Source: CAYUVA01 sp964448115 [NCBI: uncultured bacterium] (GTDB lineage: Bacteria; CAYUVA01). From it: DNA of 64,000 nt. The position numbers and the translations under genes were made by a program. Of this stretch, positions 26,633 through 35,479 are shown in pieces (within the stretch, counting starts at the first letter, position 1; each line of letters begins with the position of its first letter). The notes below the pieces were generated by a model. That model had not been told where the DNA came from and made no database searches. It worked only from the letters and a program-made list of their open reading frames with translations. Where the stretch lies: assembly GCA_964448115.1 (NCBI GenBank), contig CAYUVA010000001.1, forward strand, positions 113,280 to 177,279, in the 5' to 3' direction.

Positions 26633-27796
26633 CTATTGCAATTCCTTTAAATTGTATTTAGTTTGATTTATCATCTGCATAACAGCCTGGATATCTTCCA
26701 CCGGCTGTGGTTGGTGGTCTTGAAGCTGCTTTCTTGTAATCTCGACTATGCGGTTGAAAGGGATCCTGCCGCTCAAGAAACCGTTGACCGCCATGCTATT
26801 GGTAGTGCAAAGGGTGATCAGTCCGCTTGTTCCCTTGGAAAAAGCCTCGCTGGCAAGCGAGAGAGTGGAGTGCTTATCGCCCGCTACCGGCTCTAGATAT
26901 AATGGTATCGGCTTATTAAGATCGATCTCATTGCCAACCGTCGAGCTTGCTCTTAGTGGATAAAACAAGGCATAAGCAACGGACGACCTCATATCCGCAG
27001 GGGCGACATGCGAGATCATGACACCATCCTTGAGCAACAACAAAGCGTGGATCAGGCTCTGTGGCTGGATCATTACCTTGATCATGCTCGGCTCCAGGTC
27101 GAAAAACAGGCAAGCCTCTATGATCTCGAAGACCTTGTTCATCCAGGTGGCAGAATCTACCGAGATCTTGGGTCCCATCTGCCAGACCGGGTGATCCAGC
27201 GCCATTTCGGGAGTGATCTTGTCGAGCGATTCAATCTTTTGATCCTTGAACGGTCCCCCGGAGCCAGTGATGATAATCCCTTTAAGATCCAAAGGATCTA
27301 TCGACCTTACAAGTTGATGCAATGCACAGATCTCGCTATCCACCGGGATTATGGTGCTGCCCGAACTCGAAGCAGCCTCAAGGAGCAGTCCGCCGGCTAA
27401 GAGCATCGCCTCCTTTGATGCAAGGGCAATATCTATCCCTTTCTCGGCAGCCTTGTAGGTCGGCATCAGGGATGCTTGATCCGAGATAGCCATAAACATG
27501 AGATCCATCTCGTAGTCATCGATTACCTCTTCAAGTCCCCCCGCACCCTGGTAAAGTTTGCACGAGTCTAGCCGTTCTAGCTCACTTGCATGTTCCTTGG
27601 CTGCCTGTTGGGAGGCGATTACGCAGGCTTGGGGCTTGAACTCCTGGGACAGCTCCATGAGTCGTTTCACCCTGGTGTTGGTGGTTATAAAGATAACCTG
27701 GAAGTTATCCCTGAATCTTCTTATTACATCGAGCGCAGCCGATCCGATCGCGCCGGTTGCCCCGAAGATACCGATCTTCTTTGGTGTCCTTGTCAT
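26633..27796 (-). CDS. dxr: 1-deoxy-D-xylulose 5-phosphate reductoisomerase homologue, divergent
   Basis: 387 residues, normal length. It has the NADPH-binding start FGATGAIGSAALDVI, SKEAMLLAGG, PVDSEICALHQLV, ITGSGGPF, HPVWQMGPKISVDSATWMNK and PADMRSSVAYAL. Metal-binding Asp and Glu (VDSE, and Glu in NKVFEIIEA) and the loop His-Trp are kept. Several near-invariant residues are changed: the usual DSEHNA reads DSEICA, IHPQS reads IQPQS, NKE reads SKE, and NAANE reads CTTNS. In E. coli numbering His153 and His257 are thus replaced. It would make MEP for isoprenoids if active. Context with rseP supports the orthologue; activity is doubtful. Confidence 0.8.
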   Translation of the reverse strand: MTRTPKKIGIFGATGAIGSAALDVIRRFRDNFQVIFITTNTRVKRLMELSQEFKPQACVIASQQAAKEHASELERLDSCKLYQGAGGLEEVIDDYEMDLMFMAISDQASLMPTYKAAEKGIDIALASKEAMLLAGGLLLEAASSSGSTIIPVDSEICALHQLVRSIDPLDLKGIIITGSGGPFKDQKIESLDKITPEMALDHPVWQMGPKISVDSATWMNKVFEIIEACLFFDLEPSMIKVMIQPQSLIHALLLLKDGVMISHVAPADMRSSVAYALFYPLRASSTVGNEIDLNKPIPLYLEPVAGDKHSTLSLASEAFSKGTSGLITLCTTNSMAVNGFLSGRIPFNRIVEITRKQLQDHQPQPVEDIQAVMQMINQTKYNLKELQ

Positions 27797-27967
27797 TGCA
27801 ATGCCATGCCTAAATGCCTTTTCTTTTTAGGCGAACATCCCTGTAAAGTCAAACAAGTACTCTAACAAAGCTATTCTGTGCTTCTTGTAAAAATGGTAAT
27901 TATATGGTATCTAGGAAAAGCAGGGATAAGAGTGCCTGGTTAATACCGCATCTTTGACCATGGGTTG

Positions 27968-30445
27968 ATGATGATAAAAAAAAAGAGTAGAGCGATGATG
28001 ATCCTTACCATTGGACAGGTTGCCTCATATCAGTTGGTAAACAGACGCTCGAAGGCTCTTATCAATAAGCCTTATCTCATCCTGACATTGGCATTGTGTG
28101 TTGCTATCAGCCTTGGCGCGGGTAAAGCTTATACGCAAGGTAGCGACCGCCTGGAGGTTTCCCCTGCCGTTATTACAGTTCCCCCGCAGGTCTCTCGAAT
28201 CCTGACCTCCTATGATACCAAGGATACGCTTTATACGATGGCTGGCAAATCCGGAGTATGGCAGGTGCTGGTGGATCACGACTTTGAGGATGGACAAATG
28301 CCTGGTGGTTGGGAGGTTGTGGATAACAACTCCTTTAACGGTTTCCATTGCTGGGGTATAGACAGCATAATCCCTTACCAGGGGAATTATTGCATGTGGT
28401 GTGCAGCCGGCTGCACAGAGGGAGAGCCATCGGATCACTGGGGCGGTAAGTACCCTGCTGGCATGTGGTCTTGGGCTTTTTATGGACCCTTTTCCATGGC
28501 AGATGCCCTGGATGGGCAGTTCACCTTCGCGGTCAAGACTTGCGTCAATCTCAGTGAGCCTGCCGATGATGAGTTGTTCTTCTTCGGCACCTCCATAGAT
28601 GGCAACTATTTCAACGGATCGGTCGCCAGGGTATGCAAAGATTGGCATGTATTCACCCATAAGTTTACCGATCGCGCTGGCGAGCCGCAGGTCTGGTATG
28701 GACTGCTCTTCGGCAGCACAAACACGACAGATGGCAGTTGTGGCACCAACCGATGCGGCACATTCATCGACAACATGCAATTGCTTCGTAAGATCCCGGC
28801 AACAGCGACCCCGACACCATCTCCAAGTCCAACACCGACAGTAACCCCCACCGCCACCAACACGGTTCCCCCGCCCCAGGCACCGATCATGTACACCATG
28901 CCACCCTATACCTCTGGCTATTCAAGGACTGCCAGGTGGTATGACCCTCCGGGGTCATCCGCTTACATGTATTGGGCTGAGTACGATCTCTCCCCAGGTT
29001 TCCCGGCGCCATTGAATAGCGGGTGGATATTCACCAGGTATCACACCTTCACCAACCTGCATGACGGAAGCACTTATTACTACAGGGTGCGAGCGAAAAA
29101 TATTCAAGATGTTATGAGTCCATGGTCAAATACAGCCTCATCAACCCAGGATGCCTCCCCGCCGGAGACCTGGGTCTGGGATACACTTGACCCAGTTTAT
29201 TATACAATGGATATATACCTACCCTATTCGGCTTATGATGACACTAGCGGTGTCGATCATGTAACCCTGTGGTACAAGAAGGATTACAGCCCCTGGCAGC
29301 AGTATAATGGGCATTTCACTGGCTCACCCATCTTCTTCCACTCTGAGGGTAGCGGGCAATATCAGTTCTATACTATCGGGGTCGATATCGTCGGCAACCA
29401 GGAGAGCGCTCCCAGCAGTCCTGATGCCTCCACGGTGATAAATGCGGATACGCCGACCACCTCGCCGACCCTGACCCCCTCGCCGACCATCTCGGCGACG
29501 CCGACAGGAACGCCAACGGTTACCAATACACCAACCATCACGCCAACACCAAGCCCCACACCAGATGTGCCCGATACTCCCGAGATGTATCCCGAACCAC
29601 CGTTCACCCGCGGATACAATAACACAGTCTCCTGGAGCGATGAGTCCGAGTCCGGCGCTTATGCCTACTACGCTGAGTGTTATACCATGGATAAAGGCGT
29701 GGTGCAGGCTAGCGGATGGATTCCTGAGACCATGTACGAATTCGAGGGCTTGGAGAGCGGCGTTCGCTACTATTACCATGTAAAGGCAAAGCGCAACGAG
29801 CTTTATGATACCAACTGGTCGGCTCCCACCTGGTCAACACAGGATGCCTCACAGCCATCGGTAACCATAGAGATACCACAACCAGGGACTTTTCTTCCCG
29901 GCGGCGAGAACCTTATCAGTGGCTACGCTGATGATAATATCAGCTCTATAAGCAAGGTGGAGCTTCGCTTCGATGCTAATGAGACCTGGGTGGAAGCAAC
30001 TGGTCAGGAGAGTTGGAGCTATACCTGGATGCCCCCTTCGGATGGACCTTACACGATAGTGGCAAGATCGACAGATCAGGTTGGCAATCAGAGCGATCCT
30101 AGCGCGCCGGTTAATGTAGTAGTCGATTCAACAGCTCCGGCGGTTCAGATTGGCGGCTATGGAACCACATCGCTCTCCTCGCAGGCGGGCGGAGCCTTGA
30201 ATATGCTAGCTTTTGTTCCCCATCCGGATATCGTTAGCGTGGAGATCTACTTCGATGGAGTCGGCACGGGCATCCTTTTGCGCGATGACGGCAAAGGCGG
30301 GGATCTCACCGCTGATGATGGCATATACACCTTTGCCACTCCGCTATATCCTCCACTATCGCCGCTTCAGGCTCTTCTGGAGGTGGTTGCCACAGATTAT
30401 GCTGGTAACCAGGGGTGGTTTCCCAAGCTGATGGTGAAGCAATAG
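27968..30445 (+). CDS. Large secreted multidomain protein (FN3/Ig-like, Thr-Pro linkers)
   Basis: 825 residues from the first ATG (27968); other ATGs at 27971 and about 27995 are possible. The signal segment LILTLALCVAISLGAGKAYT follows an unusually long charged lead. Order: a beta-sandwich region about 90-275 (DHDFEDGQMPGGWEVVDNNS); linker TPTPSPSPTPTVTPTATNT; FN3-like about 310-395; an Ig-like region; a second Thr-Pro linker about 495-535; FN3-like about 540-630; an Ig-like domain (IEIPQPGTFLPGGENLISG); and the C-terminal shared domain (GGYGTTSL, LLRDDGKGGDL, DDGIYTF). Probably cell-surface or extracellular. No enzyme motif seen. Confidence 0.8.
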   Translation: MMIKKKSRAMMILTIGQVASYQLVNRRSKALINKPYLILTLALCVAISLGAGKAYTQGSDRLEVSPAVITVPPQVSRILTSYDTKDTLYTMAGKSGVWQVLVDHDFEDGQMPGGWEVVDNNSFNGFHCWGIDSIIPYQGNYCMWCAAGCTEGEPSDHWGGKYPAGMWSWAFYGPFSMADALDGQFTFAVKTCVNLSEPADDELFFFGTSIDGNYFNGSVARVCKDWHVFTHKFTDRAGEPQVWYGLLFGSTNTTDGSCGTNRCGTFIDNMQLLRKIPATATPTPSPSPTPTVTPTATNTVPPPQAPIMYTMPPYTSGYSRTARWYDPPGSSAYMYWAEYDLSPGFPAPLNSGWIFTRYHTFTNLHDGSTYYYRVRAKNIQDVMSPWSNTASSTQDASPPETWVWDTLDPVYYTMDIYLPYSAYDDTSGVDHVTLWYKKDYSPWQQYNGHFTGSPIFFHSEGSGQYQFYTIGVDIVGNQESAPSSPDASTVINADTPTTSPTLTPSPTISATPTGTPTVTNTPTITPTPSPTPDVPDTPEMYPEPPFTRGYNNTVSWSDESESGAYAYYAECYTMDKGVVQASGWIPETMYEFEGLESGVRYYYHVKAKRNELYDTNWSAPTWSTQDASQPSVTIEIPQPGTFLPGGENLISGYADDNISSISKVELRFDANETWVEATGQESWSYTWMPPSDGPYTIVARSTDQVGNQSDPSAPVNVVVDSTAPAVQIGGYGTTSLSSQAGGALNMLAFVPHPDIVSVEIYFDGVGTGILLRDDGKGGDLTADDGIYTFATPLYPPLSPLQALLEVVATDYAGNQGWFPKLMVKQ

Positions 30446-30694
30446 AAGAAAGTGTCTGGCGCGAAGGGTTGTAAGCACAAGGGCACCAAGGCACTAAGAA
30501 GAAGAAACCCTCTTTGGAAGCTACTTTATTTCTTAGTTGGTAATATACCCTTAATTCTTACACAAAGCCTGCCCCGAAGGCTGGGAGTTGATTGCAAGGT
30601 AGAGCATACTATAGTGGCTCTTTGACCTGTGATGTGCTTCTGATATTATCAGCCTCGTATTAAAACACCATAAACTAAGGTATGTAAACAAGCA
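30446..30694. other. Gap with dispersed repeat and hemB promoter region
   Basis: Holds a copy of the GGCAC-AAGG dispersed repeat (aagcacaagggcaccaaggc near 30473-30492) just after the stop codon of the secreted protein gene. A promoter-like pair before hemB is listed separately. No gene. Confidence 0.55.
30622..30649 (+). promoter_or_regulatory. Candidate sigma-70 promoter for hemB-meaB
   Basis: TTGACC (30622-30627) and TATTAT (30644-30649) are separated by 16 bases and lie about 45 bases before the hemB ATG. Confidence 0.45.
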
Positions 30695-31690
30695 ATGGAT
30701 GCCCTAAACTATAGACCAAGAAGGTTACGTCAAAGCGATCGACTTCGCCGCCTGGTCGCCGAGACAATAGTTACCGTAGAGGATCTCGTCTATCCGCTTT
30801 TCGTTATTCCAGGGTCTGAAAAGACCTGCAAGGAGATCCCCTCCATGCCTGGCTGCTTTCATCATACCATTCCATCCCTGGTGGAGGAGGTGATCGAGGT
30901 AGAATCTCTGGGTATTCCGGCTGTGATTCTCTTCGGCATTCCCGAGACCAAGGATGATCGCGGCAGCGGTGCCTACCACAAAAATGGCATCGTGCAGCGA
31001 GCAGTAAGGGCGATAAAAAGCAAGTGCAAAAGCATTGTGGTCATCGCTGATGTCTGTCTTTGCGAGTACACCTCCCATGGACACTGCGGAGTGGTTGACC
31101 AGAGCGGTAATGTGCTTAACGATCCCACCTTGGAGCTCCTTGGCAAGACCGCGCTATCCTTGGCAGAGGCTGGTGTTGATGTTGTTGCGCCCTCGGATAT
31201 GATGGACGGCAGGGTGGGCTTCATCCGCGAGGTTCTCGATGGTCACGGCTTCATCAACACTGTGATCATGTCTTATGCAGCCAAGTATTGCTCTGCGTTC
31301 TATGGACCCTTTAGGGATGCTGCGCACTCTGCCCCGCAGTTCGGGGATAGAAGATCCTACCAGATGGATGCGCCCAATGCTCGCGAGGCACTTCGGGAGA
31401 TCGAGCTTGATATCGTCGAGGGGGCGGATATCGTGATGGTCAAGCCGGCTCTGGCATACCTCGACATAATAACCAGGGCGCGTGAACAGTTCCCGGTGCC
31501 TTTGGCAGCCTACAATGTAAGCGGCGAGTACAGCATGATAAAGGCTGCTGCAAAGATGGGATGGCTGGATGAAAAACAAGCCATGCTGGAAGTGCTCACT
31601 GCCATCAAGCGCGCGGGAGCAGACATGATACTCACCTACTTTGCCAAGGAGTTCGCCTTGCTGAAAAAAGGGGTGCAAAACCAGGAATAA
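30695..31690 (+). CDS. hemB: Delta-aminolevulinic acid dehydratase (porphobilinogen synthase)
   Basis: 331 residues. Start [18 protein letters not shown], zinc-site cysteines in [14 protein letters not shown], the first active-site Lys region in [20 protein letters not shown], and the Schiff-base Lys in [15 protein letters not shown]. This is the zinc-dependent type. It condenses two 5-aminolevulinate molecules to porphobilinogen for haem, sirohaem and B12; the window's B12-binding radical SAM proteins and MeaB fit a cobalamin-using cell. The meaB start follows after six bases. Confidence 0.95.
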   Translation: MDALNYRPRRLRQSDRLRRLVAETIVTVEDLVYPLFVIPGSEKTCKEIPSMPGCFHHTIPSLVEEVIEVESLGIPAVILFGIPETKDDRGSGAYHKNGIVQRAVRAIKSKCKSIVVIADVCLCEYTSHGHCGVVDQSGNVLNDPTLELLGKTALSLAEAGVDVVAPSDMMDGRVGFIREVLDGHGFINTVIMSYAAKYCSAFYGPFRDAAHSAPQFGDRRSYQMDAPNAREALREIELDIVEGADIVMVKPALAYLDIITRAREQFPVPLAAYNVSGEYSMIKAAAKMGWLDEKQAMLEVLTAIKRAGADMILTYFAKEFALLKKGVQNQE

Positions 31691-31696
31691 TCGGAC

Positions 31697-32650
31697 ATGG
31701 ACAAGGCTACCAGACAGCTATTAGATCTCTTTGCTGCCGGCGATAAGCGTGCCCTGGCGCGGATACTGACCTATATTGAGAACGATAATGAACAACTCCC
31801 GGATATACTTGAGGCTCTGCACGGTATGTCTAAAGGCTCTCGCATCATAGGCATCACCGGCTCTCCCGGGTCCGGCAAGAGCACCCTGGTCGATAGATTG
31901 ATAACCCTTTATCGTAACAAGCAAAAGACCATTGGGATCATTGCGGTGGATCCGACAAGCCCGTTTACTGGTGGCGCGCTTCTCGGTGATAGGATAAGAA
32001 TGAAGCGCCACTTCCTCGATGAGGGGATCTTCATACGCTCAACGGCTTCAAGGCGCTCCCTGGGCGGGTTAGCGCCTGCCACCTACAAGATGACCCTTGC
32101 CATGGAGGCATTCGGCTTCGATTATATTATTCTGGAGACCGTCGGTGTCGGGCAATCCGAGGTCGATGTTGTCTATATCGCAGACCTGGTCTGCCTGGTT
32201 CTTACCCCATCAATGGGCGATGAGGTTCAGGGTCTCAAGGCTGGCATCATGGAGATCGCAGATATCTTCGTGGTCAACAAGGCTGACCTGGAAGGAACCG
32301 AGAGGTTAATTACCGAGCTGAACAGCCTGCTTGAGTTTTCCGAGTCAGAACCTAAGCCCAGCATCGTGCCTACTGTCTCCACCGAAAACAAGGGGATCGC
32401 CGAGCTTGAACAAGCCATCAGCGAGTTCATCGAGCTTTTGGCTGTAAGCGATCGCCTGAAAAAGCGCAGGAGAGAGCGGCTGAAAAAGGAGTTCCACGAG
32501 GAGATCAAAGGCTTATTAAACGCCATCAGGGTAAAGAGTCTCCAGGAAGATAGTGAACTGGCTGCCCTGGAGGCAAGTGTCCTCAACGATGAGCTTAGCC
32601 CATACACAGGAGCTCGACGATTTATTAAAAAGCTAGGTCTTTCATCCTAA
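31697..32650 (+). CDS. meaB: MeaB/ArgK-type GTPase, chaperone of B12-dependent mutases
   Basis: 317 residues of the G3E family. P-loop GITGSPGSGKSTLVDRLI, AVDPTSPFTGGALLGDRIRM, ILETVGVGQSEVDV as switch II and VNKADLEGTE as the NKxD motif, then a helical C-terminal dimerisation arm. It guards and reloads adenosylcobalamin in methylmalonyl-CoA or isobutyryl-CoA mutase. No mutase gene is in the window. Likely co-transcribed with hemB. Confidence 0.93.
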   Translation: MDKATRQLLDLFAAGDKRALARILTYIENDNEQLPDILEALHGMSKGSRIIGITGSPGSGKSTLVDRLITLYRNKQKTIGIIAVDPTSPFTGGALLGDRIRMKRHFLDEGIFIRSTASRRSLGGLAPATYKMTLAMEAFGFDYIILETVGVGQSEVDVVYIADLVCLVLTPSMGDEVQGLKAGIMEIADIFVVNKADLEGTERLITELNSLLEFSESEPKPSIVPTVSTENKGIAELEQAISEFIELLAVSDRLKKRRRERLKKEFHEEIKGLLNAIRVKSLQEDSELAALEASVLNDELSPYTGARRFIKKLGLSS

Positions 32651-32698
32651 TATACCAGCTAGGTGCACCAACTAAAGCATCAATCTGCCAACAAGATG

Positions 32699-33277
32699 CT
32701 ATAGGATATCACGAACCAGGTTTGCCAGGGCTTTCAGATCGAGCGGTTTAGCGAACCAGTTCTCAATCTTGTAGGTCTCGAATATCCTCAAGGCTTGCGG
32801 TGTAGGATGCCTGGTAATCGGGATTATCTTGCATCCTCTTGTAACATTGGTGGAACTAAGTGTCTTGATGACATCAAGTATGTCGGTCTGTGGGATATCC
32901 ATGTCGAGGATAAGGATAATCGGCTTATAGGCGCCGGCGAGGATGAGCGCTTGGTTTGGGGTCTCCACGTTGATAAATTCCAATCCCAACTTGAGCCTGC
33001 TTAGCTCGGTCTTAATTAGCTCTTGGATATGGATATCATCATAAACGATCATTACCCACTTTTCATCGACCAAGTTCTTAAGGCATTCTGGCAGCTTCAT
33101 ATTAGAGGCGATCATGAATTGCCTTAAGGTGTGCGGCTCTATTCTATAGTGCTTCCCTGGAGTGGTAAAAGCAGGTAGTTTTCCATCCCGGATCCACTTC
33201 TTGACCGCTTCCACACTGCATTGGCATATCTGGGCGACCTTTTTGGTAGTGAGGAGCTTACTATGGGATTCCTTCAT
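32699..33277 (-). CDS. Response regulator with N-terminal excisionase/MerR-like HTH
   Basis: 192 residues. An N-terminal winged HTH of the excisionase/BldC type (KLLTTKKVAQICQCSVEAVKK then WIRDGKLPAF-TPGKHYRI) covers about 8-55. A receiver domain covers about 72-192, with the acidic pair in VMIVYDDIH, acceptor Asp in LILDMDIP, Thr in PITRHP and Lys in FAKPLDL. Domain order is the reverse of common regulators (REC then HTH). All phosphorylation residues are kept, so it is likely phosphorylated by a kinase encoded elsewhere. Transcribed alone from a strong promoter. Confidence 0.85.
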   Translation of the reverse strand: MKESHSKLLTTKKVAQICQCSVEAVKKWIRDGKLPAFTTPGKHYRIEPHTLRQFMIASNMKLPECLKNLVDEKWVMIVYDDIHIQELIKTELSRLKLGLEFINVETPNQALILAGAYKPIILILDMDIPQTDILDVIKTLSSTNVTRGCKIIPITRHPTPQALRIFETYKIENWFAKPLDLKALANLVRDIL

Positions 33278-33404
33278 GGCATGATCACAAGGTTGTTAAG
33301 CCGGGGTTATTCTACTTGTCCACACAAGCGGTGAACCTATCAATAGCCCCAGCGGTTGTCAATAGCAATTTTGTTATCACAACATCTTCACCTTTATAAT
33401 AAAT

Positions 33405-33433
33405 AATATACTTTATAGTTAAATTCTTGTCAA
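33405..33433 (-). promoter_or_regulatory. Sigma-70 promoter for the HTH-REC gene
   Basis: On the minus strand TTGACA (33433-33428) and TATATT (33410-33405) are separated by exactly 17 bases, close to the full consensus. The start codon is about 128 bases downstream, leaving a long untranslated leader in which I see no clear structure. Confidence 0.65.
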
Positions 33434-33651
33434 ACACTTTTTATTCAAGAGTCATGTAGCTGAACACCTAATATATACAAATCCTTACAAGCACCACATA
33501 ACTTATTAACATGTTCTATGCCCCTTTAAATATGACTTCCATCAAGTTTGTATCGGATTGATTGGAAATTATATAGAATATTCTTATGAACTATTATCCC
33601 TTATGTAAAGATATTTTTTTTATTTTTTTAAGACCGATTTTGCCGATTCCT

Positions 33652-33668
33652 TTGGCACATCAATTGCA
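33652..33668 (+). promoter_or_regulatory. Sigma-54 (-24/-12) promoter
   Basis: TTGGCAC, five bases, then TTGCA gives the canonical sigma-54 arrangement, with GG (33654-33655) and GC (33666-33667) separated by ten bases. Transcription should start near 33678-33682, immediately before the structured element at 33687. An AAA+ enhancer-binding protein would be needed; none is encoded in the window, and no upstream activator site was recognised in the AT-rich region before it. Confidence 0.75.
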
Positions 33669-33686
33669 TACATCTTATATGTAAAC

Positions 33687-33867
33687 CCCCGATCGCTTGG
33701 TGAATACCTTAGCAAAGACATAGGGCTTGAGTAGGTAGAGAGAGATTCGAGCCGAGCTCCCCGATTTAGAGAACCTGATAGAAAGGGGAGTTCGGCTGGG
33801 GGGCAACAAATTAACCACCCAATGACAATTATTGTCATCGAGGGATCGGCTCTCAAGCGCATCGGGG
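33687..33867 (+). ncRNA. Structured leader RNA of unknown class upstream of the purine permease gene
   Basis: A 13-bp closing stem joins 33687-33699 (ccccgatcgcttg) to 33854-33867, with a single bulged C at 33860. Inside are a 13-bp hairpin (33750-33762 with 33785-33797, one G-U pair, 22-nt loop) and a 7-bp hairpin (33822-33828 with 33832-33838). The segment 33749-33755 can instead pair with 33846-33852, so two exclusive folds are possible. It starts within ten bases of the predicted sigma-54 start site and ends about 128 bases before the permease ATG. It lacks the core of the purine riboswitch and of other classes I can recall. It may be a cis-regulator or an independent small RNA. Confidence 0.6.
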
Positions 33868-33994
33868 AGGGTTAGTTTATTTATGCAAATCGTATCTACC
33901 AGTAGCCTGCCCGGTAATTTATTTTTTGATTTAAAGATGCTATTATCGAGTACCGGAAACTAAGCATTTAATCTCTTTCAGAAAGGGAGCGTAG

Positions 33995-35347
33995 ATGAAA
34001 AAGCAAGGTGGATTATTCAGCGTTCTGGATAGGCACTTTAAGTTAGTCGAGAACAATACGACCATTAGGCAAGAATTCTTCGGCGGAACTACTACATTCA
34101 TGACCCTTTCCTATATTATCTTCGTGCAGCCGATAATTCTCGGCGCAGCCGGCATGGATAAGGGCGCGGTAATGATGGCGACCTGCATAGGCTCGGCGAT
34201 CGCTACTTTAATGATGGCTTTTCTAGCAAACTATCCCATAGCCTTGGCGCCTGCAATGGGGCACAATGCTTTCTTCACCTATGTAGCCTGCATGACAATG
34301 GGATTCACCTGGCAGCAATCGCTGGCAGCCATTTTTATCTCAGGCATCTTGTTCATCGTTCTTTCTACCATCCAATTCAGGGTAAAGATCATGGAGGCTG
34401 TGCCTGGCTGCCTTAAGAACGGCATCGCTGTTGGCATCGGGCTTCTAATCACCTTCGTCGGCTTGCAGTATGGCGGTGTGGTGGTCGCTCACCAGGCTAT
34501 CCTGGTGCAATTGGGCAACCTGACCAGTCCACCGGTTCTGCTCACCGTGTTCTCCTTGATCATCATCGCTGCTTTGCTGATTTACAAGGTTCCCGGCTCT
34601 ATCCTTTGGGGGATAATTATCACCGCCATAGTCGGTCTGCCCTTTGGATTGACCCATTACCATGGCATCATACAGAGACCGCCAAGCATCTCACCGACCT
34701 TTTTTCAGCTCGACTTCTCCAGGGTCTTCTCTGCTGATTTTCTGATGATCATCTTTGTATTTTTCTTTTTGGATCTGTTCGATACGGTAGGAACTCTCAT
34801 CGGAGTATCGCAGCAGGCTGGTGTGATGCGAGATGGGAAGCTCCCCAAGGGGCAGCAGGCTCTGCTTTCGGATGCGATCGGCACTTCATGCGGCGCGCTT
34901 TTAGGGACTTCCACTATCACAAGCTACATCGAGAGCGCATCCGGGGTGGCGGTCGGCGCCAGGACCGGACTGGCAAATGTCTTTACCAGCATGTGGATGC
35001 TGCTGGCGATCTTTTTCTCACCGCTGCTTATGATGGTCGGGGGAGCTTACCAGACGCAAAGCGGAATGAGCCTTTACCCAGCAATAGCCGCCCCGCTTAT
35101 CATAATCGGTTGTTTCATGATGAAAAATGTAACCAATATCTCTTGGGATGACTATACCGAGGCGATACCAGCATTCTTGACCATCGTGATCATGACACTG
35201 TCGGTCAACATCACCGAGGGGATCTCCTTCGGTTTCATCACCTATTCTGCATTAAAGTTGATATCTGGAAGGGGCAGGGAGGTCAACTGGATAATCTATC
35301 TATTCGCCGTGCTTTTTATTCTAAGATACATATTTCTTCACTCCTAG
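33995..35347 (+). CDS. NCS2-family purine permease (AzgA/PbuG-like)
   Basis: 450 residues with about 12 to 14 membrane segments. N-terminal FFGGTTTFMTLSYIIFVQP, then ALAPAMGHNAFFTY and a central DLFDTVGTLIGVSQQAG, the signature of AzgA-type adenine/guanine/hypoxanthine permeases; SYIESASGVAVGARTGLANV follows. It imports purine bases with protons across the inner membrane. AAAGGGAG precedes the ATG. The upstream sigma-54 promoter suggests use of purines as a nitrogen source, since sigma-54 often serves nitrogen supply. The exact base transported is not determinable. Confidence 0.88.
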   Translation: MKKQGGLFSVLDRHFKLVENNTTIRQEFFGGTTTFMTLSYIIFVQPIILGAAGMDKGAVMMATCIGSAIATLMMAFLANYPIALAPAMGHNAFFTYVACMTMGFTWQQSLAAIFISGILFIVLSTIQFRVKIMEAVPGCLKNGIAVGIGLLITFVGLQYGGVVVAHQAILVQLGNLTSPPVLLTVFSLIIIAALLIYKVPGSILWGIIITAIVGLPFGLTHYHGIIQRPPSISPTFFQLDFSRVFSADFLMIIFVFFFLDLFDTVGTLIGVSQQAGVMRDGKLPKGQQALLSDAIGTSCGALLGTSTITSYIESASGVAVGARTGLANVFTSMWMLLAIFFSPLLMMVGGAYQTQSGMSLYPAIAAPLIIIGCFMMKNVTNISWDDYTEAIPAFLTIVIMTLSVNITEGISFGFITYSALKLISGRGREVNWIIYLFAVLFILRYIFLHS

Positions 35348-35479
35348 CTCTGTTTTACTGTAGATTTGATTGAATTTCATTGCCCATTCCTTAATCTTGT
35401 AAATGCAACTATCCTATGATAGTCTTAAAAGTGATAAAAGTCACTCATTAACAAGCAGGTTTTTTAACCAAAGAAATAA

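Noticed and set aside
28800-29570. Short tandem DNA repeats (ACC CCG / ACG CCG) that could suggest a CRISPR or satellite
   Set aside because: They encode in-frame Thr-Pro linkers of a secreted protein; there are no spacers or fixed repeat length. The same holds at 56880-56990 and 61065-61200.
33771-33779. GAACCTGAT resembling the TPP riboswitch conserved segment
   Set aside because: The other TPP core segments (CTGAGA, TAATGC-CGG) are missing and the downstream gene is a purine permease, so it is taken as chance.
33620-33862. 80-codon minus-strand frame in the leader region
   Set aside because: It runs through the sigma-54 promoter and the structured RNA, has no ribosome binding site and resembles no family.
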